DNA of 64,000 nucleotides, from positions 74,899,085-74,963,084 of the forward strand of contig NC_068925.1 of the NCBI RefSeq assembly GCF_023091745.1, read 5' to 3'. Position 1 is the stretch's first letter. Each line of letters opens with the position of its first letter. The notes beneath the pieces are model-generated. The model was not told where the DNA came from. It saw only the letters and a list, made by a program, of their open reading frames with translations, and searched no databases. A program made the position numbers and the translations under genes. This DNA is from Budorcas taxicolor. Taxonomy: Eukaryota; Chordata; Mammalia; Artiodactyla; Bovidae. Of this stretch, positions 1 through 9,850 are shown piece by piece.

Positions 1-665
1 CAATGAAACAGATAAAAACCAGATGAATGAAGCCCTCTAATAAGACATTAAAGATAATGGCAAGAATGATTAACTAGTGTGATATATTGAGCAGTTATCA
101 GGAGTCGGATGCCCAGGATCAGCAAACAAATAAAAAAAAGAATCTACCTTTAATTCCCTTTAGTCAGTGAGGTATAATCACATCAACATTATGATTTTTT
201 TTTGTTTGTTATTATTTATCTGTGAGAGCAATATCACACCTTGCCTCCAAATTGCTTAGAGCTTATTAGCAGAGAAAAGAGAGAGAGAGAAAGACAGAGA
301 TTGCTTTGGGGCGGGGGGAGCTTGTCTCATTTCAGCTCTTTAAGAATAAAAAGGAATGCTTAATACCCTGCTTGCGTTTACACACCGATTATGCAGACAC
401 GCTCTCATTTTTGTTTCATCTCTGAGAGCGGTCTATTTAGAGCCAGACGGTTTTACATTATGTGATCAGTTCGTCAATTATTGCATTATCGAGTCACATC
501 AAGACAACCTGTAAATTACATCTTGCTGGGGACGTCGCCGGAGCCACTCTGCTGCCCTGGAGTGCTTCCTTGCAGGGAGCCCTCCTGGGCATGCTTCAGC
601 AGCGTTTCTCCTCTAGCTCTGTCGGATTTGAGGTCATGAAAGAAGGACAAGGCAGGAGAGGGCGG
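1..665. other. Repeat-free, constrained-looking noncoding DNA
   Basis: I recognise no interspersed repeat. The stretch is AT-rich with many TAAT/ATTA cores, yet between about 375 and 545 it keeps an unusual number of CpGs (in TTGCGTTT, ACCGATTA, ACACGCTC, GAGCGGTC, AGACGGTT, TTCGTCAA, ATCGAGTC, GACGTCGCC). In methylated mammalian DNA, CpGs in such a setting normally decay, so retention suggests selection or hypomethylation. A short GA-rich run lies at 279-301. There is no convincing coding frame. That it is an enhancer is inference. Confidence 0.4.
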
Positions 666-785
666 TCATTTATTATTCATTTAGAACTTTTCCAGCCCTA
701 CTATGTGACAAGCCCAGTGCTATGCTCCAGGGAGACAGGTGAATAAGAATTTGACTCTGCTTTCAAGGAGCCCATAGCATGGGGG
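666..785 (-). mobile_element. L2 LINE 3'-end fragment (ancient)
   Basis: The stretch reads as the reverse complement of the L2 3' end: a 'ctactatgtga...ccagtgctatgct' block, then a 'gtgaataagaa' block, then 'caaggagccca'. It is diverged, as expected of a mammal-wide relic. Boundaries are approximate, and I matched it from memory of the family. Confidence 0.5.
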
Positions 786-856
786 GAGGGGGGCAGAGAA
801 GGGAAGGAAGACAATTAAACAAAGGCGATACCAAGTAAAGGAACCCATGTGACGAG

Positions 857-1045
857 TGTGTTCTTGGCAGACTCTTTGCGACCCTATGAACTCTAGCCCA
901 CCACCCTCCTCTGTCCATGGAATTCTCCAGGCAAGAATACTTGAGTGGGTAGCCATTCCCTTCTCTGGGAGATCTTCTCCACCCAGGGATTGAACATGGG
1001 TATCTCACATTGCAGACGGTTTCTTTACTGTCTGAGCCACCACAA
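857..1045 (-). mobile_element. Bov-tA SINE
   Basis: Ruminant tRNA-Glu-derived SINE, inverted. From low to high coordinate it shows the BovB-like tail (actctttgcgaccc), the central block (ccaggcaagaatac...gagtgggtagcc) and the tRNA-like head with a degenerate B box (cagggattgaac) and the 'ctgagccacc' end. Many CpG sites have decayed and the tail is short, so it is a middle-aged copy. I saw no clear TSD. Confidence 0.85.
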
Positions 1046-1093
1046 GTGACTCTGTGAGTAACACCGGTTAACACGATGGCCCTGGGATCCAGG

Positions 1094-1318
1094 TCTCCCA
1101 CGTGGCACTAGTGGTAAGGAACCCGCCTACCAACGCAAGAGACTTAAGAGATGCAAGTTTGATCCCCAGGTTGGAAAGATCCCCTGGAGAAGGGGATGGC
1201 AACTCACTCCAGTATTCTTGCCTGGAGAATCCAATGGACAGAGGAGTCTGGCAGGCTGCAGTCCATGGCGTCGCAACGAATCAGACAAAACTGAAGCGAC
1301 TTATCATGCATGCATGCT
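1094..1318 (+). mobile_element. Bov-tA SINE
   Basis: Sense copy. The tRNA-like head (tagtggtaagga...tttgatcccc) precedes the Bov-A body (cctggagaaggggatggcaa...agtattcttgcctggag) and ends in a tail that runs into catgcatgcatg. It lies 49 bp from an inverted Bov-tA (857-1045), so the pair could form a long hairpin in RNA. The head is more diverged than the body. Confidence 0.85.
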
Positions 1319-1785
1319 GGGGATCCCAGGAGGAGGAGATAACTCTGGAGAAGCTAGAGAAGGTTCCCAAACAAGGAACTCTTTGATGTAGGTATGAAAG
1401 GAAGAGTAGGGTTTTACTAGAGAGAGAAAAAGAATAGGGTGGAGATGAAATGCGTGAATGAACAGTCACAAAGAAAGCCTGCTGTGTGCTGGGAATAAGT
1501 GCTTCATGGAAAATGACAGCCTGGGAGAGTCAAGCAAAGCCTGGGCACAGCCAAGAAGGACCCTGTATTCTGTGTTGAGGTTTGCACATTTTTATCTTAA
1601 AAGTCGAGGCAATCCATTCTTTGTAAGAGTAGCTATATGATCAAACCTGTGTTTCAAACTATAACTTTGGTGAGTTGTAGAGAATGGGTTAAAGAAAGAA
1701 GAGGAGGGAGTTAGGGAAACTCTACTCTGAGTCAGAAACACTGACAGACCCAAGACAGGTATATAGCTGGACTTAAACGAAGCTA
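1319..1785. other. Unannotated intergenic DNA
   Basis: Purine-rich sequence with no repeat or gene I can recognise. Short open frames here have no family features. Confidence 0.4.
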
Positions 1786-1955
1786 CTAACTAGTCCTGTG
1801 ATTCTGGGTGAAATTGTCTCCTGAATCACAGTTTTCTCATCTGTAAATCTAGGATAGAAATAATTACTTTTTGAGGTTATAGGAAAGATCAGAAATAATA
1901 TAAAATAAGGCCCAGGGGTCCAGCACATGACAAGCTCATAACAGACGTCGTAGGG
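1786..1955 (+). mobile_element. MIR SINE
   Basis: It carries the MIR core order: 'tgtgattctgggtgaa', then 'tttctcatctgtaaat', then 'aggatagaaataattac', then 'gaggttataggaaagatc'. It is strongly diverged, typical of an ancient mammal-wide tRNA-derived SINE. Confidence 0.7.
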
Positions 1956-2264
1956 ATAATTCTTCATTGAGCACTGCTGTGGGGGCGCAGAAGGGGTTGG
2001 ATTAGAATGGTAGGGTGTGTGTGTGTGTTTGGTAGGAAAATTGATGAATAAAATAATACTAAATTATCACATTATGTTGAGAACAGAAGGGAATCTGGAG
2101 TTAAAAAACATGTTCAGATGGTTATATTATTTTTGTCATTGATGTACTTCGTTGAATGAAATTTCATGGATTAGATATTTTTGCAATATTTTAGCGAGCC
2201 AGCAGGTTACAAATAAACACCCACCTCATCCATTTCACAAGGCAGCTCTGAGGATTCAAAACTA
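1956..2264. other. AT-rich intergenic DNA with a short GT run
   Basis: Contains a short GT dinucleotide run near 2014-2030. I see no gene or clear repeat in the rest. Confidence 0.4.
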
Positions 2265-2390
2265 GTGGTGAAATTCTTTGATTACCAGAATGTCTTCATG
2301 AGGACAGGAACTTTGCTCAATGTTACATCCATAATGCCCAGAACTCAGCAAACTATATACTGAATGAGTGGATGAATTCAATATGAATAG
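2265..2390 (+). mobile_element. L2 LINE 3' terminus (ancient)
   Basis: The order 'catgaggacaggaactttg', then 'ccataatgcccagaactcagca', then 'tgaatgagtggatgaattc' matches the L2 3' end with its TGAATGAA-type terminal repeat. It is diverged and has approximate edges. Confidence 0.5.
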
Positions 2391-2756
2391 GTGTGAAAAG
2401 CAGCAGAAACATTAGTTTATTTTCTAGCTAATAGGGTCAAAATACCCAGTTTCAGTCTTTCCATTCTGTTCACTAAAATTTGACCCATTATTGATTCCTT
2501 CTAAATATCCTTGGCCTCTATACGCCGTGTGTATAGAATGAGATGCTTGGTATAGAGAGGTGGCTAATACAGACACGGTCTCACCCTGAACTTGCCACCT
2601 AGTGAATGTGGGCAGTTGCATCTCACAAAGGCTGTGAAGTGTGTGGGCCCCTTCCTCCTCTTCCACTGCACCCCGCTCTCATTCCACCTGAGATTTGAAC
2701 GACGGGGAATAGACATTAGTAAAATCAGGCATGCAAATTATTTGGTGCATAGTAGA
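2391..2756. other. Unannotated intergenic DNA
   Basis: I see no recognisable gene or repeat. A pyrimidine-rich block sits near 2650-2665. Confidence 0.35.
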
Positions 2757-3712
2757 CTCTTTTTTTAAAATTTTTTACTTTGTGTTGGAGTGTAGCCTAT
2801 TAACAATGCGGTGATAGTGTCAAGTGAACAGGGAAGGGACTCAGCCATACATATACATGTATCCATTCCCCCCCAGACTCCTCCCCCATCCAGGCTGCCA
2901 CGTAACATTGAGCAGAGTTCCATGTTCCTACAGTAGATCCTTGTTGGTCATGCATTTTAAATATAGCAGTGTGTATGTGTCCATCTCAAACTCCCTAACT
3001 ATCAGTTCAGTTCAGTTCAGTCGCTCAGTTGTGTCTGACTCTTTGCGACCCCATGAATCGCAGCACGCCAGGCCTCCCTGTCCATCACCAGCTCCTGGAG
3101 TTCACTCAGACTCACGTCCATTGAGTCCTTGATGCCATCCAGCCATCTCATCCTCTGTCGTCCCCTTTTCCTCCTGCCCCCAATCCCTCACAGCATCAGA
3201 GTCTTTTCCAATGAGTCAACTCTTCACATGAGGTGGCCAAAGTACTGGAGTTTCAGCTTTAGCATCAGTCCTTCCAAAGAAATCCCAGGGCTGATCTCCT
3301 TCAGAATGGGACTGGTTGGACCTCCTTGCAGTCCAAGGGACTCTCAAGAGTCTTCTCCAACACCACAGTTCAAAAGCATCAATTCTTCGGTGCTCAGCCT
3401 TCTTCACAGTCCAACTCTTGCATCCATGCGTGACCACTGGTAAAACCATAGCTACACCTTCCCCTATTCCGCCCCCTCCTCCCCCCACACACACACCCCT
3501 GCCCTGCCAGCAACAGTAAGTTCATTCTGGAAGTCTGCGAATCTTTTTCTGTTTTGTAAGTTAATTTGTATCAATTCTTTTCAGATTCCACATAAAAGGG
3601 ATTTCATACCACATTTCTCCTTCTCTGTCTGACTTCCTTTACTCAGTATGACCATCTCTAGGTCCATCCAGGTTGCTGCAAATGACTGTGTTTGTTTTTT
3701 TCTTTTTCCTTA
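2757..3712 (-). mobile_element. L1 3' UTR, split by a BovB insertion
   Basis: Two colinear pieces of a cetartiodactyl L1 3' UTR in antisense: 2757-3002 (from the T-rich end through 'cagtagatccttgttggt' to 'aactccctaactat') and about 3454-3712 ('aagttcattctgg' through 'cttttcagattccacat' to 'ccatccaggttgctgc'). The gap between them is filled by an inverted BovB 3' fragment. L1 therefore predates that BovB insertion. A C-rich segment at 3454-3506 marks the restart. Confidence 0.75.
3003..3453 (-). mobile_element. BovB LINE, 3' fragment
   Basis: Antisense BovB 3' end of about 450 bp. The TTCAG-type terminal repeats are at 3003-3020, followed by the signature 'gtctgactctttgcgacccc'. The inner end stops within the C-terminal coding region just after the codons for 'MYGCESW'. 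The residual reverse strand still encodes recognisable RT C-terminal sequence (FELWCWRRLLRVPW). The 5' truncation point lies within a few bases of that of the copy at 5036-5479. It is inserted into L1. Confidence 0.9.
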
Positions 3713-4036
3713 CCAAGAGATTTCCTTGTAGATGAGAGTCATAGCTTGGAGAAGACAGTTGTTTTCCAAAGGGCTCAGAGCTTTGCTGTCGACACGCTGC
3801 GTCCCCTGATTCCATAATATGTTGGAGAAGATAGTCAACTAGCTCAACTTTGTTCAAAATGAGAATCTCCTTTCAGACCTTCTGATAGCTCTTGAAAATG
3901 TGTATCTTTTCTGGTGGTTTATTAGCACGCAACCAGACCTACATGTTTGCAGATAAAGTAGTCGTCTGAAAAATGAACAGGTAAAAATATGCTCTAATGA
4001 AAAGAAAAACCTAAAAACAGTGTGTTTAAAAAAAAA
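3713..4036. other. Unannotated intergenic DNA
   Basis: Between two opposed L1 3' ends. I recognise nothing in it. Confidence 0.35.
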
Positions 4037-4245
4037 GTTCTGTTTACAGAATCATAGACAGAGAACAGACCGGTGGTTGTGAAGGGGGAGGAGGTTGGTT
4101 GGAGGAAGGATAAGCTGAGTGCTTGGGTTTAGCAGACATAAACTTTTATGTATAGAATGGATAAACAACAAGGTCCTGCTAGCCTAGGGAATTATATTCA
4201 ATATCTTATGATAAACCATAATGGAAAAGAGTATTTTAAAAAAGG
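4037..4245 (+). mobile_element. L1 3' UTR fragment
   Basis: Sense copy of the cetartiodactyl L1 3' UTR: 'gaacagaccggtggttg', G-rich block 'gaagggggaggagg', then 'ggataaacaacaaggtcc', then 'attcaatatcttatgataaacc'. It is opposite in orientation to the L1 piece at 2757-3712, so it comes from a separate insertion. Confidence 0.7.
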
Positions 4246-5022
4246 GAGAAGAGAGTTCTGTTTAACAAAATAATCTCACTTTTTTTAAGATACCACATAA
4301 AGGGAACTGAAAATATTAACTCCCTTATTTTTATATTCACTGCTAAATTTTATAAACATGTTTAAAAAGCTATTATTTCTGAATTTAATAAAAATTTAAA
4401 TGTGTCTTATTGGTATCATTTTTAAGTTTCCAATCAAGATTTTCTTCTCACTTGAGCCAATCCCTTACTTGCCATCTTACCTCTTTCCTTGTCCATCTAC
4501 AGAGGAAGGTTTTCATGAAAGTTTAGCATGCCCATAGACTCCAAATTTTATAATCAACATATTTCATTCAAAGACCATATTTAGAAATACATTAAAATAT
4601 TTGTGTAGTCTATAAATGACTGTATTTTTAAAAATTTGTTTTTATGGCAAATCTGTGTGACTACCGAATGTCCACTTTATGAAGTAGGTACTTACTCCTG
4701 GAGCAAAGACCTAGAGTCTCTGTAAGTTTACATGTGTTACCGTGGCTTCTTGACTAAGAAAGCGCCTTTCCTCTAGTTTCTAAGATCTCCTGTTTGGAGA
4801 GAGTTGAGAGTTATTATAGATAAAATGTAGATCCAAGAATACAATGTAGATCCAATAATGGGAGATGCTTATTGAGTCTGAGTTGCATTATCTTTTTAGT
4901 GCCTTTCTAACTTGAAATGTATATGCTTCTGTGACTATATGGTCTAAAATCTAGGAAGAGGCTGCAGCTAGTGTCTCTGTTTTATTTTCTGAGCTTTCTA
5001 CTAATTGGTCCCTGGAAAAGAA
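4246..5022. other. AT-rich intergenic DNA
   Basis: No supported gene or repeat. The direct duplication at 4819-4855 ('gtagatccaa.aat' twice) is minor. Confidence 0.35.
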
Positions 5023-5492
5023 GACTTTTCCCTCAGTTCAGTTCAGTCACTCAGTCGTGTCCGACTCTTTGCGACCCCATGGACTGCAGCACGCCAGGTT
5101 CCCTGTCCATCACCAACTCCTGGAGCTTCCTCAAACTCATGTCCATCACGTCGGTGATGCCATCCTACTGTCTCATCCTCTGTCGTCCCCTTCTCCTCCT
5201 GCCTTCAATCTTTCCCAGCATCAGGGTCTTTTCCAATGAGTCGATTCTTCGCATCAGGCGACCAAAGTATTGGAGTTTCAGCTTCAGCATCAGTCCTTCC
5301 AATGAGTACTCAGGACTGATTTCCTTTAGCATAGACTGGTTGGATTTCCTTGCAGTCCAAGGGACTCTCAAGAGTCTTTTCCAACACCACAGTTCAAAAG
5401 CATCAATTCTTCGGTGTTCAGCCTTTTTTATAGTCCAACTCTCACATCCATACATGACTAGTGGAAGAACCATAGCTTTGACTTTTCCCTCA
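5023..5492 (-). mobile_element. BovB LINE 3' fragment with 13-bp TSD
   Basis: Antisense BovB 3' end at about 5036-5479. The 13-bp direct repeat GACTTTTCCCTCA occurs perfectly at 5023-5035 and 5480-5492, which defines the insertion. The reverse strand still reads in frame through WCWKRLLRVPW and HLMRRIDSL into the 'RRRRGRQRMR' region, so decay is modest. The intact TSD and low divergence point to a relatively young insertion. Confidence 0.95.
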
Positions 5493-6264
5493 GGTAAGTA
5501 TATAATCAAAAGGATAAAAGGAAGTACCAAAATAGTTTAAATTATATAACATTTTGAAATGTCTATTTATTGCAATATAAATGGGTTTATTATATGGATG
5601 GATATGAATTCTACTCAATCATTACTTTCAAAAATAGAAGTATTTCTAAAAAATAAGATTTATGTGTATCATGTACATTAAAGTAAAATGGAACTTCTTT
5701 ATATTGACTATATAAATATTAGAAACAGCATAAATAAATAATTATTCTTGGTATATCTCTACATATTTAACTTTTTGGTTGTATCAGTCTCTAATATTAT
5801 GACGCAGGTATCTTTCTTAAGAATATAATTTTGGATATGGCTTATTAATCATTTTTTAGATAAAACTGATTGCAGTATCCTTCAAAGCTACATTTTATGA
5901 CTGACAAATTTAAAACTGTTCATAACTTCCATTGACTTCCTTTTGTAGATCATGCTATTTTTAGTCACAAAAGTACCTTAGATATTCATGTATCTATCTG
6001 GTAAGCTTGGAGTGAATTCTGCTGGATGAAAGATATTCTTAATTCTCTTTTTAAATATGTAAATGTATAAATATTTTATGCCAAATATTTTTGCATGCTC
6101 TGTCTTTTTCCTCCATTGCTTCAAAAGATAGGTTTGCAAAGTATAACTTATCAAGAAATTATCTGCAGCGTCTTAAGGCTATCTCAATATAGTCCCACTC
6201 AGTATAGAATACTTCATTAAAAAAGAATCCAAGGGATCTCCACCAGAAGGTTTTCCCTAGAGGT
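5493..6264. other. AT-rich intergenic DNA
   Basis: No repeat I can name. It borders the hAT relic. A 9-bp inverted repeat (ATCTCCACC/GGTGGAGAT, 17-nt spacer) lies at 6236-6244/6262-6270, near the low-coordinate edge of that relic. Whether it is related to a transposon end is unknown. Confidence 0.35.
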
Positions 6265-7490
6265 GGAGATATTCCAAAGTACAATTACTGAACTTCAAAG
6301 TTTAATATTTTATGCTTTTTGTCTCTTATCATTTAGCTTATCCATTTCTTCCTTTGCTTTTATGAAGTTACAACTCATCTTTCTGGTTTCAAGATTTTCT
6401 TTCAATAATTATAACTTGCTGCACATTTCAAAAGCTGAAGTTGTTTGGTGTTCCATCCGTTGGATATCTGATTAAAGATTTACAACTTCTTTCAAACAAA
6501 ATGCAACCTAAATTTAGAGGACTGCTTTACAATAAGGTTCGGTATCATTGTCAGATACTTAGATGGATCTACAAAGTAGTTCTTTAAAATTAAAACATTT
6601 CTAAAATCTGGTGGTGACAGACAGTGAAGAGAAAAAGCATGCACTGCCACAACTGAAACATTTTTAAATAAATGCAGCATGAATTTTGTCACAAAAGTTT
6701 AGAATTTGGCTGACTTTAAATGCAGCCTCTATTTTGACAAGTAGATTATCAAAGCTTATTTGGGCACATTCATGAATAATACGTGCACTACAACCTATTC
6801 CAATCAGAATTCCAATTCCAAACCTGCAACACAAGTTTCTTGATTTAGTTGGAACATGGTTTTTACCACAATATTGGGCTCTACCAAAATTTGTATCATA
6901 CTATCACTGCAAATACAAGTAACTTTATCTTCAAGGTTGAACTTTTTATCCATATCTTAATAGCATTTATGAGAACGTTAAAATATTTTATCAAGACAGA
7001 ATGAACTTCTAAATGTTTTAGCTTGATTTCATGTGTTGAATTTAAAAGACATTACTGGATTTAAATGAATTTCTATTTGAAGAATCTCATGAAACTAATG
7101 CAAAACTGATATCGTCTAACTCTTAGTGAAGTTCTCTAGCTAATGGAGCCAATAGTTTTAATAGCTATAATTTCACTTTCTCACATATACAGGAGAAACT
7201 TGGAATAAAGAGTGAAATTAATTTAGAAAAATACTCATTTGATCCCAATGATAAGTCATACTTCCCAGTGTTGTAAATGAACCTTCTGCAGCTGTACTTG
7301 TTATATTGACCCTTTTGGAAATAGTCTCTTTAAAATAATTCCTAACTTTTCCAGCTTCAAAGTATGTGTGTCGTCTGGCGATGTCAGGTAGATGATAAAT
7401 GTAAACCAAAATTTTGTGCAACTGACATTTCATCACCAAGTTTCTTAAGAAATGGAAATTCAGCATTAAATATTTCATTAGACATTTACT
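6265..7490 (-). pseudogene. hAT-type DNA transposase relic (BED-finger/ZBED-like)
   Basis: Reading the minus strand in shifting frames gives a decayed transposase of the mammalian ZBED5/FAM200-like hAT class. In order: an N-terminal 'NAEFPFL' and a degraded BED-finger region near 7380-7470; a 'KVRNYFKETISKR' segment with 'AEGSFTTL' near 7270-7360; 'DTNFG....CGKN' near 6855-6897; 'IGIGCSARIIHECAQ' at 6760-6804 (family form roughly GxGCxAHIxHNCxQ); 'LKNYFVDPSKYL' near 6550-6590; and a C-terminal 'SKLQLLKENLETRK...KAKEEMDKLND' block near 6330-6440. At least several frameshifts and stops are present. The length of about 1.2 kb, against roughly 2 kb expected, implies an internal deletion between the last two blocks. 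It is not functional. The family call is from pattern memory. Confidence 0.7.
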
Positions 7491-7689
7491 TGTTTGAGAT
7501 CATTGCCTTGGAAGACACAAAATAAAACCAAACCTTACTAAACAATAAAGTAAATACATAATTGTAGGTTTATACCATACAATAAATAATGAGTTCCACT
7601 GACAAACATATTCAGGCTATTCTTTCTGTGATCTCTGGTAGGGCAGTCAAGTCTGTATTCCCTGCACATATTTCATCTGTTCCAAACCA
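7491..7689. other. Intergenic DNA flanking the hAT relic
   Basis: AT-rich. It would hold one transposon end if the relic were complete, but I cannot identify a terminal inverted repeat. Confidence 0.3.
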
Positions 7690-7867
7690 ATCATCCCTGA
7701 CGATTCCTACTGACCGGTGGCCTGGTAGCATCCTGCACTGTGGAGGCTGCGGTACTGGCCATGGTCCTGATCACAGCACAGCTGGCTGCGGGTATGCACT
7801 CCGGCCAGCAGGGCAGCAACACCGAACACTCCCGGCACAGCCAGACCAGAGGCTTAGCTGTCCCTGC
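7690..7867. other. GC-rich island of unknown origin
   Basis: Abruptly GC-rich against AT-rich flanks. In one plus-strand frame it stays open and encodes a hydrophobic run (AAVLAMVLITAQLAAG) followed by a polar stretch (SGQQGSNTEHSRHSQTRG). I do not recognise a protein. It is bounded on the right by Bov-A2 units. It could be a retrocopy fragment, an exon remnant or a conserved element. Coding status is not supported. Confidence 0.35.
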
Positions 7868-8005
7868 ATTGGAGAAGGCAATGGCAACCCACTCCAGTGT
7901 TCTTGCCTGGAGAATCCCAGGGACGGGGAGCCTGGTGGGCTGCCGTCTATGGGGTCGCACAGAGTTGGACACGACTGAAGTGATTCAGCAGCAGCAGCAG
8001 CAGCC
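7868..8005 (+). mobile_element. Bov-A2 SINE, second monomer with AGC-type tail
   Basis: It matches the downstream monomer of Bov-A2: 'ggagaaggcaatggcaaccc', 'gaatcccagggacgggg', 'gctgccgtctatggggtcgc', ending in a CAG repeat tail at 7987-8003. The first monomer is missing. It abuts another Bov-A2 at 8014. Confidence 0.9.
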
Positions 8006-8013
8006 ACTTAATC

Positions 8014-8186
8014 GGAGAAGGCAATGGCACCCCACTCCAGTACTCTTGCCTGGAAAATCCCACGGATGGAGGAGCCTGGTGGGCTGCAGTCCATGGGGTT
8101 GCTAAGAGTCGGACACGACTGAGCGACTTCACTTTCACTTTTCACTTTCATGCACTGGAGAAGGAAACGGCAACCCACTCCAGCGT
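8014..8186 (+). mobile_element. Bov-A2 SINE, first monomer plus truncated second
   Basis: Starts with the canonical Bov-A2 5' end, runs through the 'cacttttcactttcatgca' linker, and stops about 33 bp into the second monomer. Loss of the 3' half is odd for a retroposed SINE, which is usually 5' truncated. With the preceding half-copy it forms a tail-to-head arrangement. Confidence 0.85.
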
Positions 8187-8639
8187 TTTGTTTTATCAGG
8201 GAGTACATGCTGTTCTCGAAAGAAAGGTGTTACTCATATGTTTTGAAAGGGAAAGTCGGTTTGGTTATCACCTGTCATCTTTCGGATTTAACCATATGTC
8301 AATCAAAGCCCTACATGTGATATACTCACTACCTACAGAACTGCATACACACTATACTAACTACTAGGGACCAACTCCGTGTTTGATAAGACCCTGGCAG
8401 AAGCTAGAGGCACAAAGCGGAAATTGCCAAACGTGTCTTAGTTTATCTTACTGCTTTGTTAATTTGAAAAAAAAGAGAAATCTAGGATGCATGTTAAATT
8501 GTGCAGGATCTGGGACATTAGAAAAAATTTGGGAGTGTCCCAAGCAAACCTTAATAATAGGGATTATTTTCAACTGCGGAATTTTAATGATTATTCAGTG
8601 TTGGTGATTAAATGAAGGGTTCAGAATTTTACAGATGCA
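8187..8639. other. Unannotated intergenic DNA
   Basis: No recognisable gene or repeat. Confidence 0.35.
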
Positions 8640-8779
8640 CATAATCTACCTACGGAGAAGGAAATGGCAATGCACTCCAGTATTCCTGCCTAAGAATCCT
8701 GTGGACAGAGGAGCCTGGTGGATCACACAGAGTCGGACACGACTGAAGCAACTTAGCATGCATGCATGCATAATCTACC
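8640..8779 (+). mobile_element. Bov-A-type SINE with 11-bp TSD
   Basis: Body at 8651-8768: 'ggagaaggaaatggcaa...ggagcctggtgg...agtcggacacgactgaagcaactta' with a gcatgcatgcatg tail. The 11-bp direct repeat CATAATCTACC is perfect at 8640-8650 and 8769-8779. A short internal deletion removes the 'gctgcagtccatgggg' segment. The shape and TSD support an independent insertion of a monomeric Bov-A unit. Confidence 0.9.
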
Positions 8780-9719
8780 CAAATTAAAAATTAGCAGAAA
8801 AGAGCAAATATTAAACTAAGTATAGTGGAATTTCTGGTGGCTCTCCGTTTTCTGTGTGTGTTTAAGATACAGGTCTGAATATCAAACAAGTGAGCAGTGA
8901 TTATGAAGCAAGCATTGCCACAGGAGAGCAGGGTCTCCCAGTGTCTGTGAAGTCATTTCAAGTTACAGCCCCATTTGCTTGGTTGCCCTTTAGTTCTGTG
9001 TTGCTTTTTGCGCTCGGCTGTTTTCTGCCTGGGCTATACTTGTGCTCTCTTTAGTACTCAGGAGGCGATGTTCTCACACTTCCCTGTAAATATGCAATCT
9101 TTCTTTAGTGCTTGAGTGATGTGTGAGAGGGCTCTTACCCGTTATTCCCTGCAGCGGATCTTACATCTTGCTTCACTTACTCCAAGCCTCCATCTGACAT
9201 GGATCATCATAGCATCACGTATACTCATTGCAGCAAAAGCAATTTTTATGAACAAAATGATATTTTATGAACTCACTGACATAGAGGGAGAAGAACCTGT
9301 AATTTTGTCTTCTGTGATTGAAGCAATCTCAGTTCTCATTCTCCGGCCTCCTTGGTCCCATCTAAAGGAAATTTACATCATTGGCACAGGACTTATATAC
9401 ATCTGGAGAGAGTTTATTCTTTCTCAGATGTTCAGTAAACCTGCAGGGGTAAGGTACACAGGTGAGGTAAATCTGATAGGATCATAGTTATCCTAATAAA
9501 CAGTTGTCTGATGCCTGCTAATTCATGGTCTCAGAATTTCTTATACTTGTGTTACTATAGGTAGCAGCCGTTTAGGGAAAGTTGTCCATAGCCCTGTCTT
9601 TCGTAAGTGCCTCGACCAAGTTCTGATAGAAGCGAATATGTACATTCGTCATTCAAGCTTCAACCTCTGAAACAAAGTCACATCAAGGTTGTGTACAGCT
9701 GAGGGCACAATACTGCCAC
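8780..9719. other. Unannotated intergenic DNA containing a 123-codon open frame
   Basis: No repeat recognised. The plus-strand frame 9116-9487 is the longest non-repeat open frame nearby. It has no signal peptide, family motif or splice context I can recognise, and is best treated as chance. Confidence 0.35.
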
Positions 9720-9850
9720 TTCATTCAGCATTCAGCATGTCTCAACTGAGGACCTAGCACTTGTGGGTCACACGGGCAGGTAAGGTGAATAAGACACAGC
9801 TCCCGGCTTCAAGGAGTTTCGACTGGCAGAGTGGTTAGACTGGCAGACAC
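9720..9850 (-). mobile_element. L2 LINE 3'-end fragment (ancient)
   Basis: Contains the antisense L2 3' order 'gaggacctagcacttgtg', 'aaggtgaataagacacag', 'cttcaaggagtttcga'. It is diverged, with uncertain edges. Confidence 0.5.

Noticed and set aside
4971..5540. 189-codon plus-strand open frame
   Set aside because: Antisense reading of the inverted BovB at 5036-5479, continued into flanking DNA.
9116..9487. 123-codon plus-strand frame as a possible gene
   Set aside because: No recognisable domain, no splice or promoter context, and its length is within chance for 64 kb in six frames.
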